A DNA stretch of 9,234 bases from Desulfurococcales archaeon (GTDB lineage Archaea; Thermoproteota; Thermoprotei_A; Sulfolobales; NBVN01): the NCBI GenBank assembly GCA_027083115.1, contig JALWQN010000064.1, forward strand, positions 1 to 9,234. Direction: 5' to 3'. A program made the translations under genes and the position numbers. Position 1 is the first letter of the stretch, and each line of letters opens with the position of its first letter. A model generated the notes under the pieces. That model did not search any database. It saw nothing but the letters and a program-made list of their open reading frames with translations, and had not been told where the DNA came from. This document shows positions 1-5,458 of this stretch, in pieces.

Positions 1-240
1 AACCACAACAACAACCAAATCAACAGGCTCAGGAACATCACCCAAAGAACGAAAAACCCTCAAACCAAGAATAAAATCAGCAGAAGGATTAACAGGAAAA
101 ACCCTACCCTTAAATCCTGATTCAATAATGTTTTTCAGTATTATGTGCCCTGTCTTCTTAGGGTTTCTTGATGCGCCAACAACAGCAACTGAGTTAGCCT
201 CAAACAAGGCCTTAATTCTATCTAGGCTCAACGTTAACAC
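1..240 (-). CDS. ADP-forming acyl-CoA synthetase, N-terminal CoA-binding part (partial)
   Basis: Eighty codons are visible before the gene runs off the left edge. The translation starts with a short helix (SLDRIKALFEANS), then VAVVGASRNPKKTGH, a Rossmann-type beta-loop with the GAS motif, then GRVFPVNP and LGLRVFRSLGDVPEPVDL. This order is the CoA-binding domain at the N-terminus of NDP-forming acyl-CoA synthetases (COG1042 family). These make ATP from ADP and phosphate while releasing an acid from its acyl-CoA, the energy-conserving step of peptide and sugar fermentation in many archaea; some run in the other direction. Whether it is a separate alpha subunit or the fused form cannot be told, since the ligase and ATP-grasp parts are missing. 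The start is GTG at 240-238; TTG at 231-229 is an in-frame alternative. No Shine-Dalgarno site precedes it and a TATA-like stretch lies about 28 bp upstream, so a leaderless transcript is likely. Confidence 0.88.
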   Translation of the reverse strand, partial: MLTLSLDRIKALFEANSVAVVGASRNPKKTGHIILKNIIESGFKGRVFPVNPSADFILGLRVFRSLGDVPEPVDLVVVVV

Positions 241-262
241 CTTATATAGATTAGGGTTAGGT

Positions 263-276
263 ATGTTTATTTAGAT
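263..276 (-). promoter_or_regulatory. Probable TATA box of the acyl-CoA synthetase gene
   Basis: On the minus strand this reads ATCTAAATAAACAT, centred about 28-30 bp before the GTG start at 240. That is the usual archaeal distance from TATA box to transcription start for a leaderless gene. The surrounding DNA is very AT-rich, so the exact box is uncertain. Confidence 0.35.
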
Positions 277-279
277 TTA

Positions 280-293
280 TTTAATTAATTTAT
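280..293. repeat. Shorter copy of the AT-rich 16-mer found before the aminotransferase
   Basis: TTTAATTAATTTAT here matches 14 bases of the 16-mer TTTAATTAATTTATTT that occurs twice at 1689-1726. It lies between the aminotransferase stop and the acyl-CoA synthetase start, about 40 bp upstream of the latter. It could be a shared control element, or just AT-rich promoter DNA built on the palindrome TTAATTAA. Confidence 0.4.
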
Positions 294-307
294 GTTAAAA
301 ATTAGCT

Positions 308-1654
308 TTATGATTTTGCCACCTTAATAGCTTCATCAAGTATTTCTACAGCTATATCAATGTGTCCTTTCTTAATCACTAAGGGTGGCTGGATCCTTAA
401 TGCTGACGTGCCTGAACCCAAAATTATTAGTCCTCTCTTAAATGCCTCCTCGATGACTTTATTCCTTAATTCTTTATTAGGTGCTTTCGTCTCCCTATCC
501 TTCACGAACTCAACACCTATCATTAGTCCCTTACCTCTTACGTCTCCTATTTCTTCATGCTTATCCATTAATTCCCTTAATCTCCTCATGAAGTAATCAC
601 CTAATTCTGCTGCCCTCTCAGGTAGTTTCTCTTCCTCTATGACGTCTAAGACAGCTAAGGCGGCAGATATAACTACAGGGTTAGCTCCTAAAGTGTTTTC
701 GTGAGCATCTGGATCCCACTCAAGCAGTTCAGCCCTAGCCACACAAGGTCCGAAAGGTAATCCATTAGCTCCAGCCTTCGCTAAGGTCATTACGTCTGGC
801 TCTATACCGTAATATTCAATGGCAAACATTTTTCCTGTCCTTGCAAATCCTGTCTGAACCTCATCAATAATCATGTAGAACCCGTAGTCCTTACTCATCC
901 TCTTCAATTCTCTCATAAATCGCTCGGGAGCTGGGACAATGCCTCCTGCACCAAGTATTGGCTCAATTATTAATCCGGCCACCTCATCAGGGGGGACAAC
1001 ATGCTTAAACAGGAAGTCCTCCATATAGGAGAGCACCGCCTCTACACAGTCGTCGCCTTCAAGGCCTTTGAAGGGGCATCTGTAAGTATTTGGGAAGGGA
1101 ACATGAACTGCTCCACCCATGAAGGGGAAGAACCTTCTTCGAGCTGTTAATTTAGTGGTGGTGAATGCCACAGACCCGAAGGTTCTGCCATGAAAGCCAG
1201 GCACAAACCCTATTATATATGGCTTTCCCGGTGAGTGCCACCTTACTGCCTTAAGAGCGCACTCAACGGATTCTGTGCCCGAGTTACCGTAGAAGATCCT
1301 TTTATGGAAGTTTCCTGGAACTAACCTAGTTAATCTTTCCCCATAAATTACTTGCAAGTAATTATAGAAATCGCAAGAATTTGTGTGGTCTAACTCATCA
1401 ACAACTTCCTTAATGGCTTTAACTACCTTAGGATGTCTGTGACCTACATTAACGACAGCAATGCCTGAGCCAAAATCCATGTAGATGTTACCATCAACAT
1501 CCTTTATCCATATATATTCGGTTTCTTCAGGCACTAAAGGAGCGGTTCTTGTTAATGAGGTTGACAAGAGCTTCTTATCTCTCTCTATCCATTCCCTTGC
1601 TTTCGGGCCTGGGGGCTCAATAACTATACGTGGTCTAGAGGCGTTTATGGTCAT
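308..1654 (-). CDS. Class III PLP-dependent aminotransferase (4-aminobutyrate/ornithine aminotransferase-like)
   Basis: The 448-residue protein is complete, a normal length for class III aminotransferases. Numbering from the ATG at 1654: GNSGTESVE (123-131) is the phosphate-binding turn, FHGRT (154-158) has the aromatic and His that stack on PLP, DEVQTGFARTGK (264-275) has the Asp that bonds the pyridine nitrogen, LAKAGANGLPFG holds the Schiff-base Lys293, and HENTLGANP gives Thr321 that touches the PLP phosphate from the other subunit. The N-terminus (PPGPKAREWIERDKKLLST) closely recalls the Pyrococcus horikoshii family that includes an Ala/Ser racemase, a broad amino-acid racemase and an ornithine aminotransferase. 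Omega-aminotransferase is therefore likely, but racemase activity cannot be excluded. A GTG at 1666 gives four extra residues. I prefer the ATG because the family begins close to this point and a GGTG lies 9 nt before it. The neighbouring acyl-CoA synthetase fits a role in amino-acid breakdown. Confidence 0.9.
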   Translation of the reverse strand: MTINASRPRIVIEPPGPKAREWIERDKKLLSTSLTRTAPLVPEETEYIWIKDVDGNIYMDFGSGIAVVNVGHRHPKVVKAIKEVVDELDHTNSCDFYNYLQVIYGERLTRLVPGNFHKRIFYGNSGTESVECALKAVRWHSPGKPYIIGFVPGFHGRTFGSVAFTTTKLTARRRFFPFMGGAVHVPFPNTYRCPFKGLEGDDCVEAVLSYMEDFLFKHVVPPDEVAGLIIEPILGAGGIVPAPERFMRELKRMSKDYGFYMIIDEVQTGFARTGKMFAIEYYGIEPDVMTLAKAGANGLPFGPCVARAELLEWDPDAHENTLGANPVVISAALAVLDVIEEEKLPERAAELGDYFMRRLRELMDKHEEIGDVRGKGLMIGVEFVKDRETKAPNKELRNKVIEEAFKRGLIILGSGTSALRIQPPLVIKKGHIDIAVEILDEAIKVAKS

Positions 1655-1688
1655 TGTTTGTAGCACCGGATTGTTGAAGAGAAAGGCA

Positions 1689-1726
1689 TTTAATTAATTT
1701 ATTTACGCTATTTAATTAATTTATTT
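1689..1726 (-). promoter_or_regulatory. Promoter region of the aminotransferase with two direct copies of a 16-mer
   Basis: TTTAATTAATTTATTT occurs exactly at 1689-1704 and again at 1711-1726, with a period of 22 bp (two helical turns). On the minus strand the copy nearest the gene lies about 23-40 bp before the GTG at 1666, where the TATA box is expected. The distal copy sits where an upstream activator or the BRE side would be. Each copy contains the palindrome TTAATTAA. A tandem TBP or regulator site is the likeliest reading. Confidence 0.5.
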
Positions 1727-1778
1727 CAACAACAGGTAGTTAGAAGCCGTATTTTTGTGAATGTTATGATAAAGGCTT

Positions 1779-2204
1779 TTAATTGTGGACTGGACGGCAG
1801 GTCCCATTGTCTCCTGAGCTCTCATAACCGCAGGGACACTTCATTGGTTCGCCAAGCGCTATCCAAATTTTCTTTAGCGATTTTAGGGGTATATAAAGCT
1901 CAATTCTCCTAGCTACTTCACATGCCTCTCTCACGTTTAATCCTGACTTCACAAGCATCCATTCAGTTACCGTATGTCTCCAGACAATTTCTTTCACTAT
2001 TTTATTGCCTAAAAAAGTTAATGCATATTTGTTATTCACCTTCTTAACAAGTCCTGCAGTGTTTAACTTCTTCATCATTAAGGAAACTGTTGGTTTAGCT
2101 ACCTTAAGTGCTCTGCAGACATCTGTAAGGCCGGCTTCACCACCACACTTAAATAAGGCTATAAGATAGTCAGCATCCCTGACACTTAGGTTCTCGCAAC
2201 TCAT
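1779..2204 (-). CDS. DtxR/MntR-family metal-dependent transcriptional repressor
   Basis: This is a 141-residue protein. Residues 1-65 form a winged helix (DVCRALKVAKPTVSLMMKKLNTAGLVKK). Residues 66-118 match the DtxR/MntR dimerization helices (KIVKEIVWRHTVTEWML, then REACEVARRIELYIPLKSLKKIW). The C-terminal SH3-like domain of DtxR is absent, as in MntR. Aligned by eye to Bacillus MntR, His77 and Glu102 are kept, but Glu99 is Arg99 and His103 is Leu103, so the usual metal site is incomplete. Asp10 or Asp12 may replace Asp8. The tail has Cys123, Cys125, Cys136 and His140, which could form another metal site. It is the last gene of the metal-importer operon. Its start (ATG 2204) overlaps the permease stop as ATGA, with GGTGG six nt upstream. 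It probably controls its own operon through the palindrome at 4835-4857. Confidence 0.82.
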   Translation of the reverse strand: MSCENLSVRDADYLIALFKCGGEAGLTDVCRALKVAKPTVSLMMKKLNTAGLVKKVNNKYALTFLGNKIVKEIVWRHTVTEWMLVKSGLNVREACEVARRIELYIPLKSLKKIWIALGEPMKCPCGYESSGDNGTCRPVHN

Positions 2205-3013
2205 TTCTTGCCACCCACAAAGAGGTAAAGTAGAGATATTGATGCTAGAATGCCTACTCCTGCTGATGGAGGGAGCGATAAGGGTAAGGATATAAGATAA
2301 CCACCCATAACTATAGTCACTCCTGCTAAGTAACTTAACCTATAAGGATATACGTACTTTTTTCTTAAAGCGAATAAGCCAGGTAAAGATATAATTATGT
2401 GGGTAAGTAGGACCCCTAAAGTCATAGCTATTGCTGTTGCGGCTACGGAAGCTAAAGCATAGTATAGATACCTGTAAAACCTTACTGAAAGACCCATTGC
2501 CTCCGCACCTTCAGGATCGAAGGAAATGAATTTGTACTCATACCAGAATAGATGTGCAAGAGGCATTACGAGGGTTAAGGAAATAACTACTCTAAGAAAA
2601 TCATTAATCGTTAATACAGAGGAGATACCAAAGACATAACTCATTGCTGCACTCACACCTAAAGGCACATGCAACGCTACAAGGAAAGTAAATATTATTG
2701 ATATGGCTACTGAAACGCTAACCGCTAACGATATTGCAGCATCTTCAGGTATTCCCCTATTTACAGCTTCTGCAGTGAGTATGGAGAAAGTTATCGCGAA
2801 GAGGACAGCAGAGAGAGCCGGAGTTACTGGCAAACCAATAACTGCGGTAACAAATACCCCAAAGAGAGCCCCTGAGAGAACTGAGTGCATTAGAGTGATG
2901 CCCAGTAATATTGATCTACTATACGCTAAGGAAGGACTTATTGCTCCAGCAAGCAACCCACTAGCTAATGCTGTTGAGTAGATTATGAAATTCATGGCAT
3001 TAAGGCTTGACAT
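2201..3013 (-). CDS. Metal ABC transporter permease, ZnuB/MntB (ABC-3) family
   Basis: This is a 270-residue, very hydrophobic protein with about eight or nine membrane segments, typical of the ABC-3 permeases that import Zn, Mn or Fe. Family landmarks are a first helix pair followed by SRSILLGITLMHSVLSGALF (the 'lgdalSHavlpGialg' region). Next comes FDPEGAEAMGLSVRFYRYL, the cytoplasmic loop that docks on the ATPase. Then GVLLTHIIISLPGLFALR corresponds to the conserved GVLLVsalLviPaata helix. It would form the membrane channel as a homodimer. An upstream GTG at 3022 is possible, but GGTGA lies exactly five nt before the ATG at 3013, so I take that start; it overlaps the ATPase gene by 14 bp. 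Another ATG follows at 2995. The gene is translationally coupled to its neighbours. Confidence 0.9.
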   Translation of the reverse strand: MSSLNAMNFIIYSTALASGLLAGAISPSLAYSRSILLGITLMHSVLSGALFGVFVTAVIGLPVTPALSAVLFAITFSILTAEAVNRGIPEDAAISLAVSVSVAISIIFTFLVALHVPLGVSAAMSYVFGISSVLTINDFLRVVISLTLVMPLAHLFWYEYKFISFDPEGAEAMGLSVRFYRYLYYALASVAATAIAMTLGVLLTHIIISLPGLFALRKKYVYPYRLSYLAGVTIVMGGYLISLPLSLPPSAGVGILASISLLYLFVGGKK

Positions 3014-3773
3014 GGTCTTCACCCAGAATAATTAGTCCTTCGCTCTCGGTAATGCCGGGATAGATTTTAGACAAAATTTCTTTCTTAAGTACTTCACTAA
3101 TTCTTCCGAAGGCATACCTATCTCTATTCAGGAGAAGTAGGTAAGGTTCTATAGAAAGGCAAGGAGGTATATCGTGAGCAGTGACTATTACGTCAGCCAT
3201 GCCTTCCTGAAATATTTTTTCAATTAATTGCGAAAGCTCGCATCTCACCTTAAAATCCAACATAGAACCAGGTTCATCAAGAATAAGGACCTTAGGCCTC
3301 CTTATCAAGGCACTAGCTATCAGCACCCTCTTCTGTTGCCCTCCTGACAAATGATTAAAGAATGTTTTTTCATATCCATCAAGTCCTACCAAGTTAAGAT
3401 ATTTCTTAATCAAATTCTTGAGTGAGCCTGAAATCAATCTTGGTGGAGGTAATTTAGAGAGAAGGCCCATACCAACAACTTCTTCGACAGTAACAGGAAC
3501 TTCTTCCCGAATATTAATAACTTGTGGCGCATAACCGACAATACTTCTTATTTTCGCTTTATCTTTCCATGGAACTATACCGTAAAGAACTACCGAACCA
3601 CCTATAGGCTTAATGGACCCGATAAGGGTTCGTAATAGGGTTGTTTTTCCCGCCCCGTTAGGCCCCATAATGATTAGAAAGAAAGGGGACTTAACCCTGA
3701 AACTCAACCCTTTAATGACTGCTTTAGTTCCGTAGCCGGTCTCCAAGTCCTTAACTAAGACATCATTATTCAT
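3000..3773 (-). CDS. Metal ABC transporter ATP-binding protein, ZnuC/MntA type
   Basis: This is a 257-residue ATPase from ATG 3773. It has a complete set of ABC motifs, numbered from that start: Walker A GPNGAGKT at 37-44, Q-loop Gln84 in GYAPQ, signature LSGGQQKR at 142-149, Walker B VLILDE ending at Glu167, D-loop SMLD, and switch His200 in TAHD. The usual DEPT is DEPG here, a mild change. It powers import by the permease encoded next to it. The ORF is open up to an ATG at 3812, but GGTGA with a five-nt spacer before 3773 marks the likely start, leaving an eight-bp overlap with the end of the solute-binding protein gene. The family assignment to metal importers rests on both neighbours as well as on similarity. 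Confidence 0.92.
   Translation of the reverse strand: MNNDVLVKDLETGYGTKAVIKGLSFRVKSPFFLIIMGPNGAGKTTLLRTLIGSIKPIGGSVVLYGIVPWKDKAKIRSIVGYAPQVINIREEVPVTVEEVVGMGLLSKLPPPRLISGSLKNLIKKYLNLVGLDGYEKTFFNHLSGGQQKRVLIASALIRRPKVLILDEPGSMLDFKVRCELSQLIEKIFQEGMADVIVTAHDIPPCLSIEPYLLLLNRDRYAFGRISEVLKKEILSKIYPGITESEGLIILGEDHVKP
3019..3023 (-). promoter_or_regulatory. Shine-Dalgarno site that sets the permease start
   Basis: GGTGA on the minus strand, then AGACC, then ATG at 3013. The GTG at 3022 is itself part of this site, so it is unlikely to be the initiation codon. Confidence 0.7.
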
Positions 3774-4830
3774 TTCTGTCACCAACTCCATAGCTCTTAC
3801 AGAGTGCCTCAATCACTGCTTTCCGCCACCTAAAGAGGAGAACAAAAAGGGCAGCAATAACTCCTGCCTCAACAGCTAGTCCCGCAATAAGTAAAGATGA
3901 CTTAATTCCTATGATACCTTCGGGATTCAGTATAGTGGTTTCTCTGGATTCTTGAGTGACTGAGTTAATTAATATTGCAGAGATAAGTTCAGGTGACTGC
4001 GAATATTTTGATACAGGAATCACTATGGGTTTCACGTTAATGCTTTCCAGGAATTGGAGAATTTTTGGGTCTTTGCTAATGATTACGTCACTACCTATAA
4101 CTAATGCATTCCTTTCTGAAGACAATAGTTCCTTCAAATGACTTAGGTCCTGCTGGGTTGGTTCAACCTCCACGCTAGGAAGAAGCATGTAAGAGATATT
4201 AAAGCCTAAGTCACTCACTACGTACTGAAGAACCGGAGAAATTATGATGACATTTAAGTTCTTAGTCTGCTGGCAGACCATTGATTCATCCTTAAGAAGT
4301 TGCAAGTATGTATCCAACCTTAATTTATAATAACTACTTCCCTCAGGATCTATTTTTGAAAGTGATGTAGCTACAGCAATAGCTATAGCTTTAAGGCCAC
4401 TTAAGCTAAATACGTAGCCATGCGGGTTTATTAAACCAGTTCGAGGGTTCTTAAGTAGCTTTAAACCGAACTCCTCATAGTTTTGGTAATCTATAATATT
4501 GGCTTTAATAATGCCAGAGTTTTTCAGCTCCTCTATTCTCTTTTCTATAGCGAGATGGGAAGGTCCAGTCATGAATATTAAGTCGACCTTACTCAAGTCT
4601 GATATTAGTACATTCACAGGAGGTTCATAACTGTGGGGATTAGCTGTAGGAGGAATAAGGGAAATTACCTTAACCCTGTCTCCACCAACCATCTTAACTA
4701 CATGGCTTAAATAGGGCAAGGTTACCGCCACATTGACCTTATATTGAGTTTGGGAATGAAGAGTAGTAAGTGAAGATAAGTAAGTAAGTAATACCATCGC
4801 AGTCAGTACTAGTGCTATGGCTTTTTTCAT
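3766..4830 (-). CDS. Metal ABC transporter substrate-binding protein, ZnuA-like, membrane-anchored
   Basis: This is a 354-residue extracellular receptor of the cluster A-I (ZnuA/TroA/PsaA) type. Residues 1-26 are a signal peptide (MKK, hydrophobic core, no lipobox Cys). ANPHSYEP at 63-70 carries His66 and NPHGYVF at 135-141 carries His137, the first two metal ligands. VEPTQQDL at 222-229 matches the conserved EPS..dL helix start. The third ligand (Glu or His in 'S-E/H-x-A-F') falls on Pro199 in ISPVLQYV, and the fourth (Asp) appears to be Ser274. The canonical four-ligand site thus looks halved. A helix at about 312-333 followed by RWRK anchors the protein at its C-terminus, the archaeal solution in place of lipidation. 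It is the first gene of the operon. The start is ATG 4830, directly downstream of the palindrome, so the mRNA is probably leaderless or nearly so. Confidence 0.87.
   Translation of the reverse strand: MKKAIALVLTAMVLLTYLSSLTTLHSQTQYKVNVAVTLPYLSHVVKMVGGDRVKVISLIPPTANPHSYEPPVNVLISDLSKVDLIFMTGPSHLAIEKRIEELKNSGIIKANIIDYQNYEEFGLKLLKNPRTGLINPHGYVFSLSGLKAIAIAVATSLSKIDPEGSSYYKLRLDTYLQLLKDESMVCQQTKNLNVIIISPVLQYVVSDLGFNISYMLLPSVEVEPTQQDLSHLKELLSSERNALVIGSDVIISKDPKILQFLESINVKPIVIPVSKYSQSPELISAILINSVTQESRETTILNPEGIIGIKSSLLIAGLAVEAGVIAALFVLLFRWRKAVIEALCKSYGVGDRNE
3779..3783 (-). promoter_or_regulatory. Shine-Dalgarno site that sets the ATPase start
   Basis: GGTGA on the minus strand, then CAGAA, then ATG at 3773. 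The same motif and five-nt spacing precede the permease, which supports this start over the ATG at 3812. Confidence 0.7.
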
Positions 4831-4834
4831 TTTA

Positions 4835-4857
4835 ATCGTTTTATACCATAAAACGAT
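4835..4857. promoter_or_regulatory. Perfect inverted repeat, probable operator of the metal-uptake operon
   Basis: ATCGTTTTAT (4835-4844) and ATAAAACGAT (4848-4857) are exact reverse complements separated by ACC, 23 bp in all. The site ends four bp before the ATG of the solute-binding protein gene and starts right next to its TATA box. A bound protein would cover the transcription start and block RNA polymerase. DtxR/MntR dimers bind AT-rich palindromes of about this size, and such a protein is encoded in the same operon. An RNA hairpin is the alternative, but a leaderless mRNA would hardly contain it. Confidence 0.75.
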
Positions 4858-4866
4858 ATTTAAAAG
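4857..4866 (-). promoter_or_regulatory. TATA box of the metal-uptake operon
   Basis: CTTTTAAATA on the minus strand, preceded by purine-rich GTAAAAG that could act as BRE. Its centre is about 31 bp before the ATG at 4830, placing the transcription start inside or at the edge of the palindrome. Confidence 0.55.
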
Positions 4867-4894
4867 CTTTTACTTCAGTAAAGGATTAATTAAG

Positions 4895-4905
4895 CCTATA
4901 TTTTT
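4895..4905 (+). promoter_or_regulatory. Probable TATA box of the rightward gene cluster
   Basis: CCTATATTTTT lies about 35 bp before the ATG at 4935, which would give a short leader of roughly 5-12 nt. It is about 30 bp from the divergent TATA box, so the two promoters lie back to back in a 104-bp gap. Confidence 0.45.
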
Positions 4906-4934
4906 GCGTGAGGATTAACCTAAGGGAATAAATC

Positions 4935-5453
4935 ATGAAATATGTTGGTATAGCTGCTTACTCAGGTTCTCCTTCGGAGACGTTGGTTGAGGGTACCAGA
5001 GAATTTATTGCTAGGCTGGCTGAGAGGGCAGATCGAGATAAAACTGCTTTAGTTTTAGGGGGTTATTGGGGGCTAATGAAATACATAGTTGATGAGGCCC
5101 TTGATATAGGTTTTAAGGTGATTATTATGCCGCCTGAGTCGATGGAAGACATTTATTTTCCTGAGGACGCCATAGTTATTAAGACAGGTACATCCTTTAG
5201 GGTTAGAAGCGTTTTCTTAGTTAGGACTTCAGACGTACTTGTAGCTCTTGGAGGTGCTTCAGGAAGCATTCAGGAAGTAGTTACTGCATACACTGAAGGA
5301 AAGAATGTCTTTGTTTTGGGTGGTTCAGGAATGCCTACAGATAGGTTAAGTTCTTTCAGTCCATACATAGATGATAGGAGAACCTCCAAAATAATAGTAG
5401 TTAATAACCCTAGAGAATTAGCTGATAAAGTAATTGATTCCGTAAGTAGGTGA
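4935..5453 (+). CDS. LOG-like Rossmann-fold nucleotide-binding protein (TIGR00725/lysine-decarboxylase-like family)
   Basis: The protein has 172 residues. It begins with a beta strand (KYVGIAAYSGS) and has LVLGGYWGLMKYIVDEALDIG (39-59), the GGxxGLM turn of the LOG/YvdD superfamily. It then has GTSFRVRSVFLVRTSDVLVAL, where the family carries its catalytic Arg, and GGASGSIQEVVTAYTEGKNVFVL (106-128). LOG enzymes cleave nucleoside 5'-monophosphates to free base and ribose phosphate, using Arg and the Glu of PGGxGTxxE. Here that motif is GGASGSIQE: Glu114 remains, but Thr is Ser and the leading Pro is absent. The family assignment is fairly safe; activity is not known, and simple nucleotide binding is possible. 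The start is ATG 4935. Its TGA overlaps the SD of the downstream kinase, so the two are probably co-translated. Confidence 0.75.
   Translation: MKYVGIAAYSGSPSETLVEGTREFIARLAERADRDKTALVLGGYWGLMKYIVDEALDIGFKVIIMPPESMEDIYFPEDAIVIKTGTSFRVRSVFLVRTSDVLVALGGASGSIQEVVTAYTEGKNVFVLGGSGMPTDRLSSFSPYIDDRRTSKIIVVNNPRELADKVIDSVSR
5449..5453 (+). promoter_or_regulatory. Shine-Dalgarno site that sets the kinase start
   Basis: GGTGA overlaps the stop codon of the preceding gene and lies five nt before GTG at 5459. The GTG at 5450 is inside this motif, so 5459 is the likelier start. Confidence 0.65.
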
Positions 5454-5458
5454 CCTTG

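Noticed and set aside
1..120. CAA/CAACAA-rich sequence that looks like a simple repeat on the plus strand
   Set aside because: It is explained by Val- and Leu-rich codons (GTT, TTG) of the acyl-CoA synthetase read on the minus strand.
297..301. T5 run on the minus strand just after the aminotransferase stop, as a terminator
   Set aside because: Archaeal terminators are T-rich, but five Ts in DNA this AT-rich carry little weight and there is no second run.
2703..2981. A 92-codon open frame on the plus strand
   Set aside because: It is antisense to the permease and reads as a low-complexity Ala/Thr-rich shadow of the membrane helices.
4882..4918. AGGATTAA occurs at 4882-4889 and 4911-4918, either side of the rightward TATA box
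   Set aside because: An 8-mer repeated once in AT-rich intergenic DNA is close to chance and it has no inverted symmetry.
4831..4934. A small RNA or riboswitch in the divergent gap
   Set aside because: The 104 bp are filled by two back-to-back TATA boxes and the palindrome, leaving no room for a structured leader on either side.
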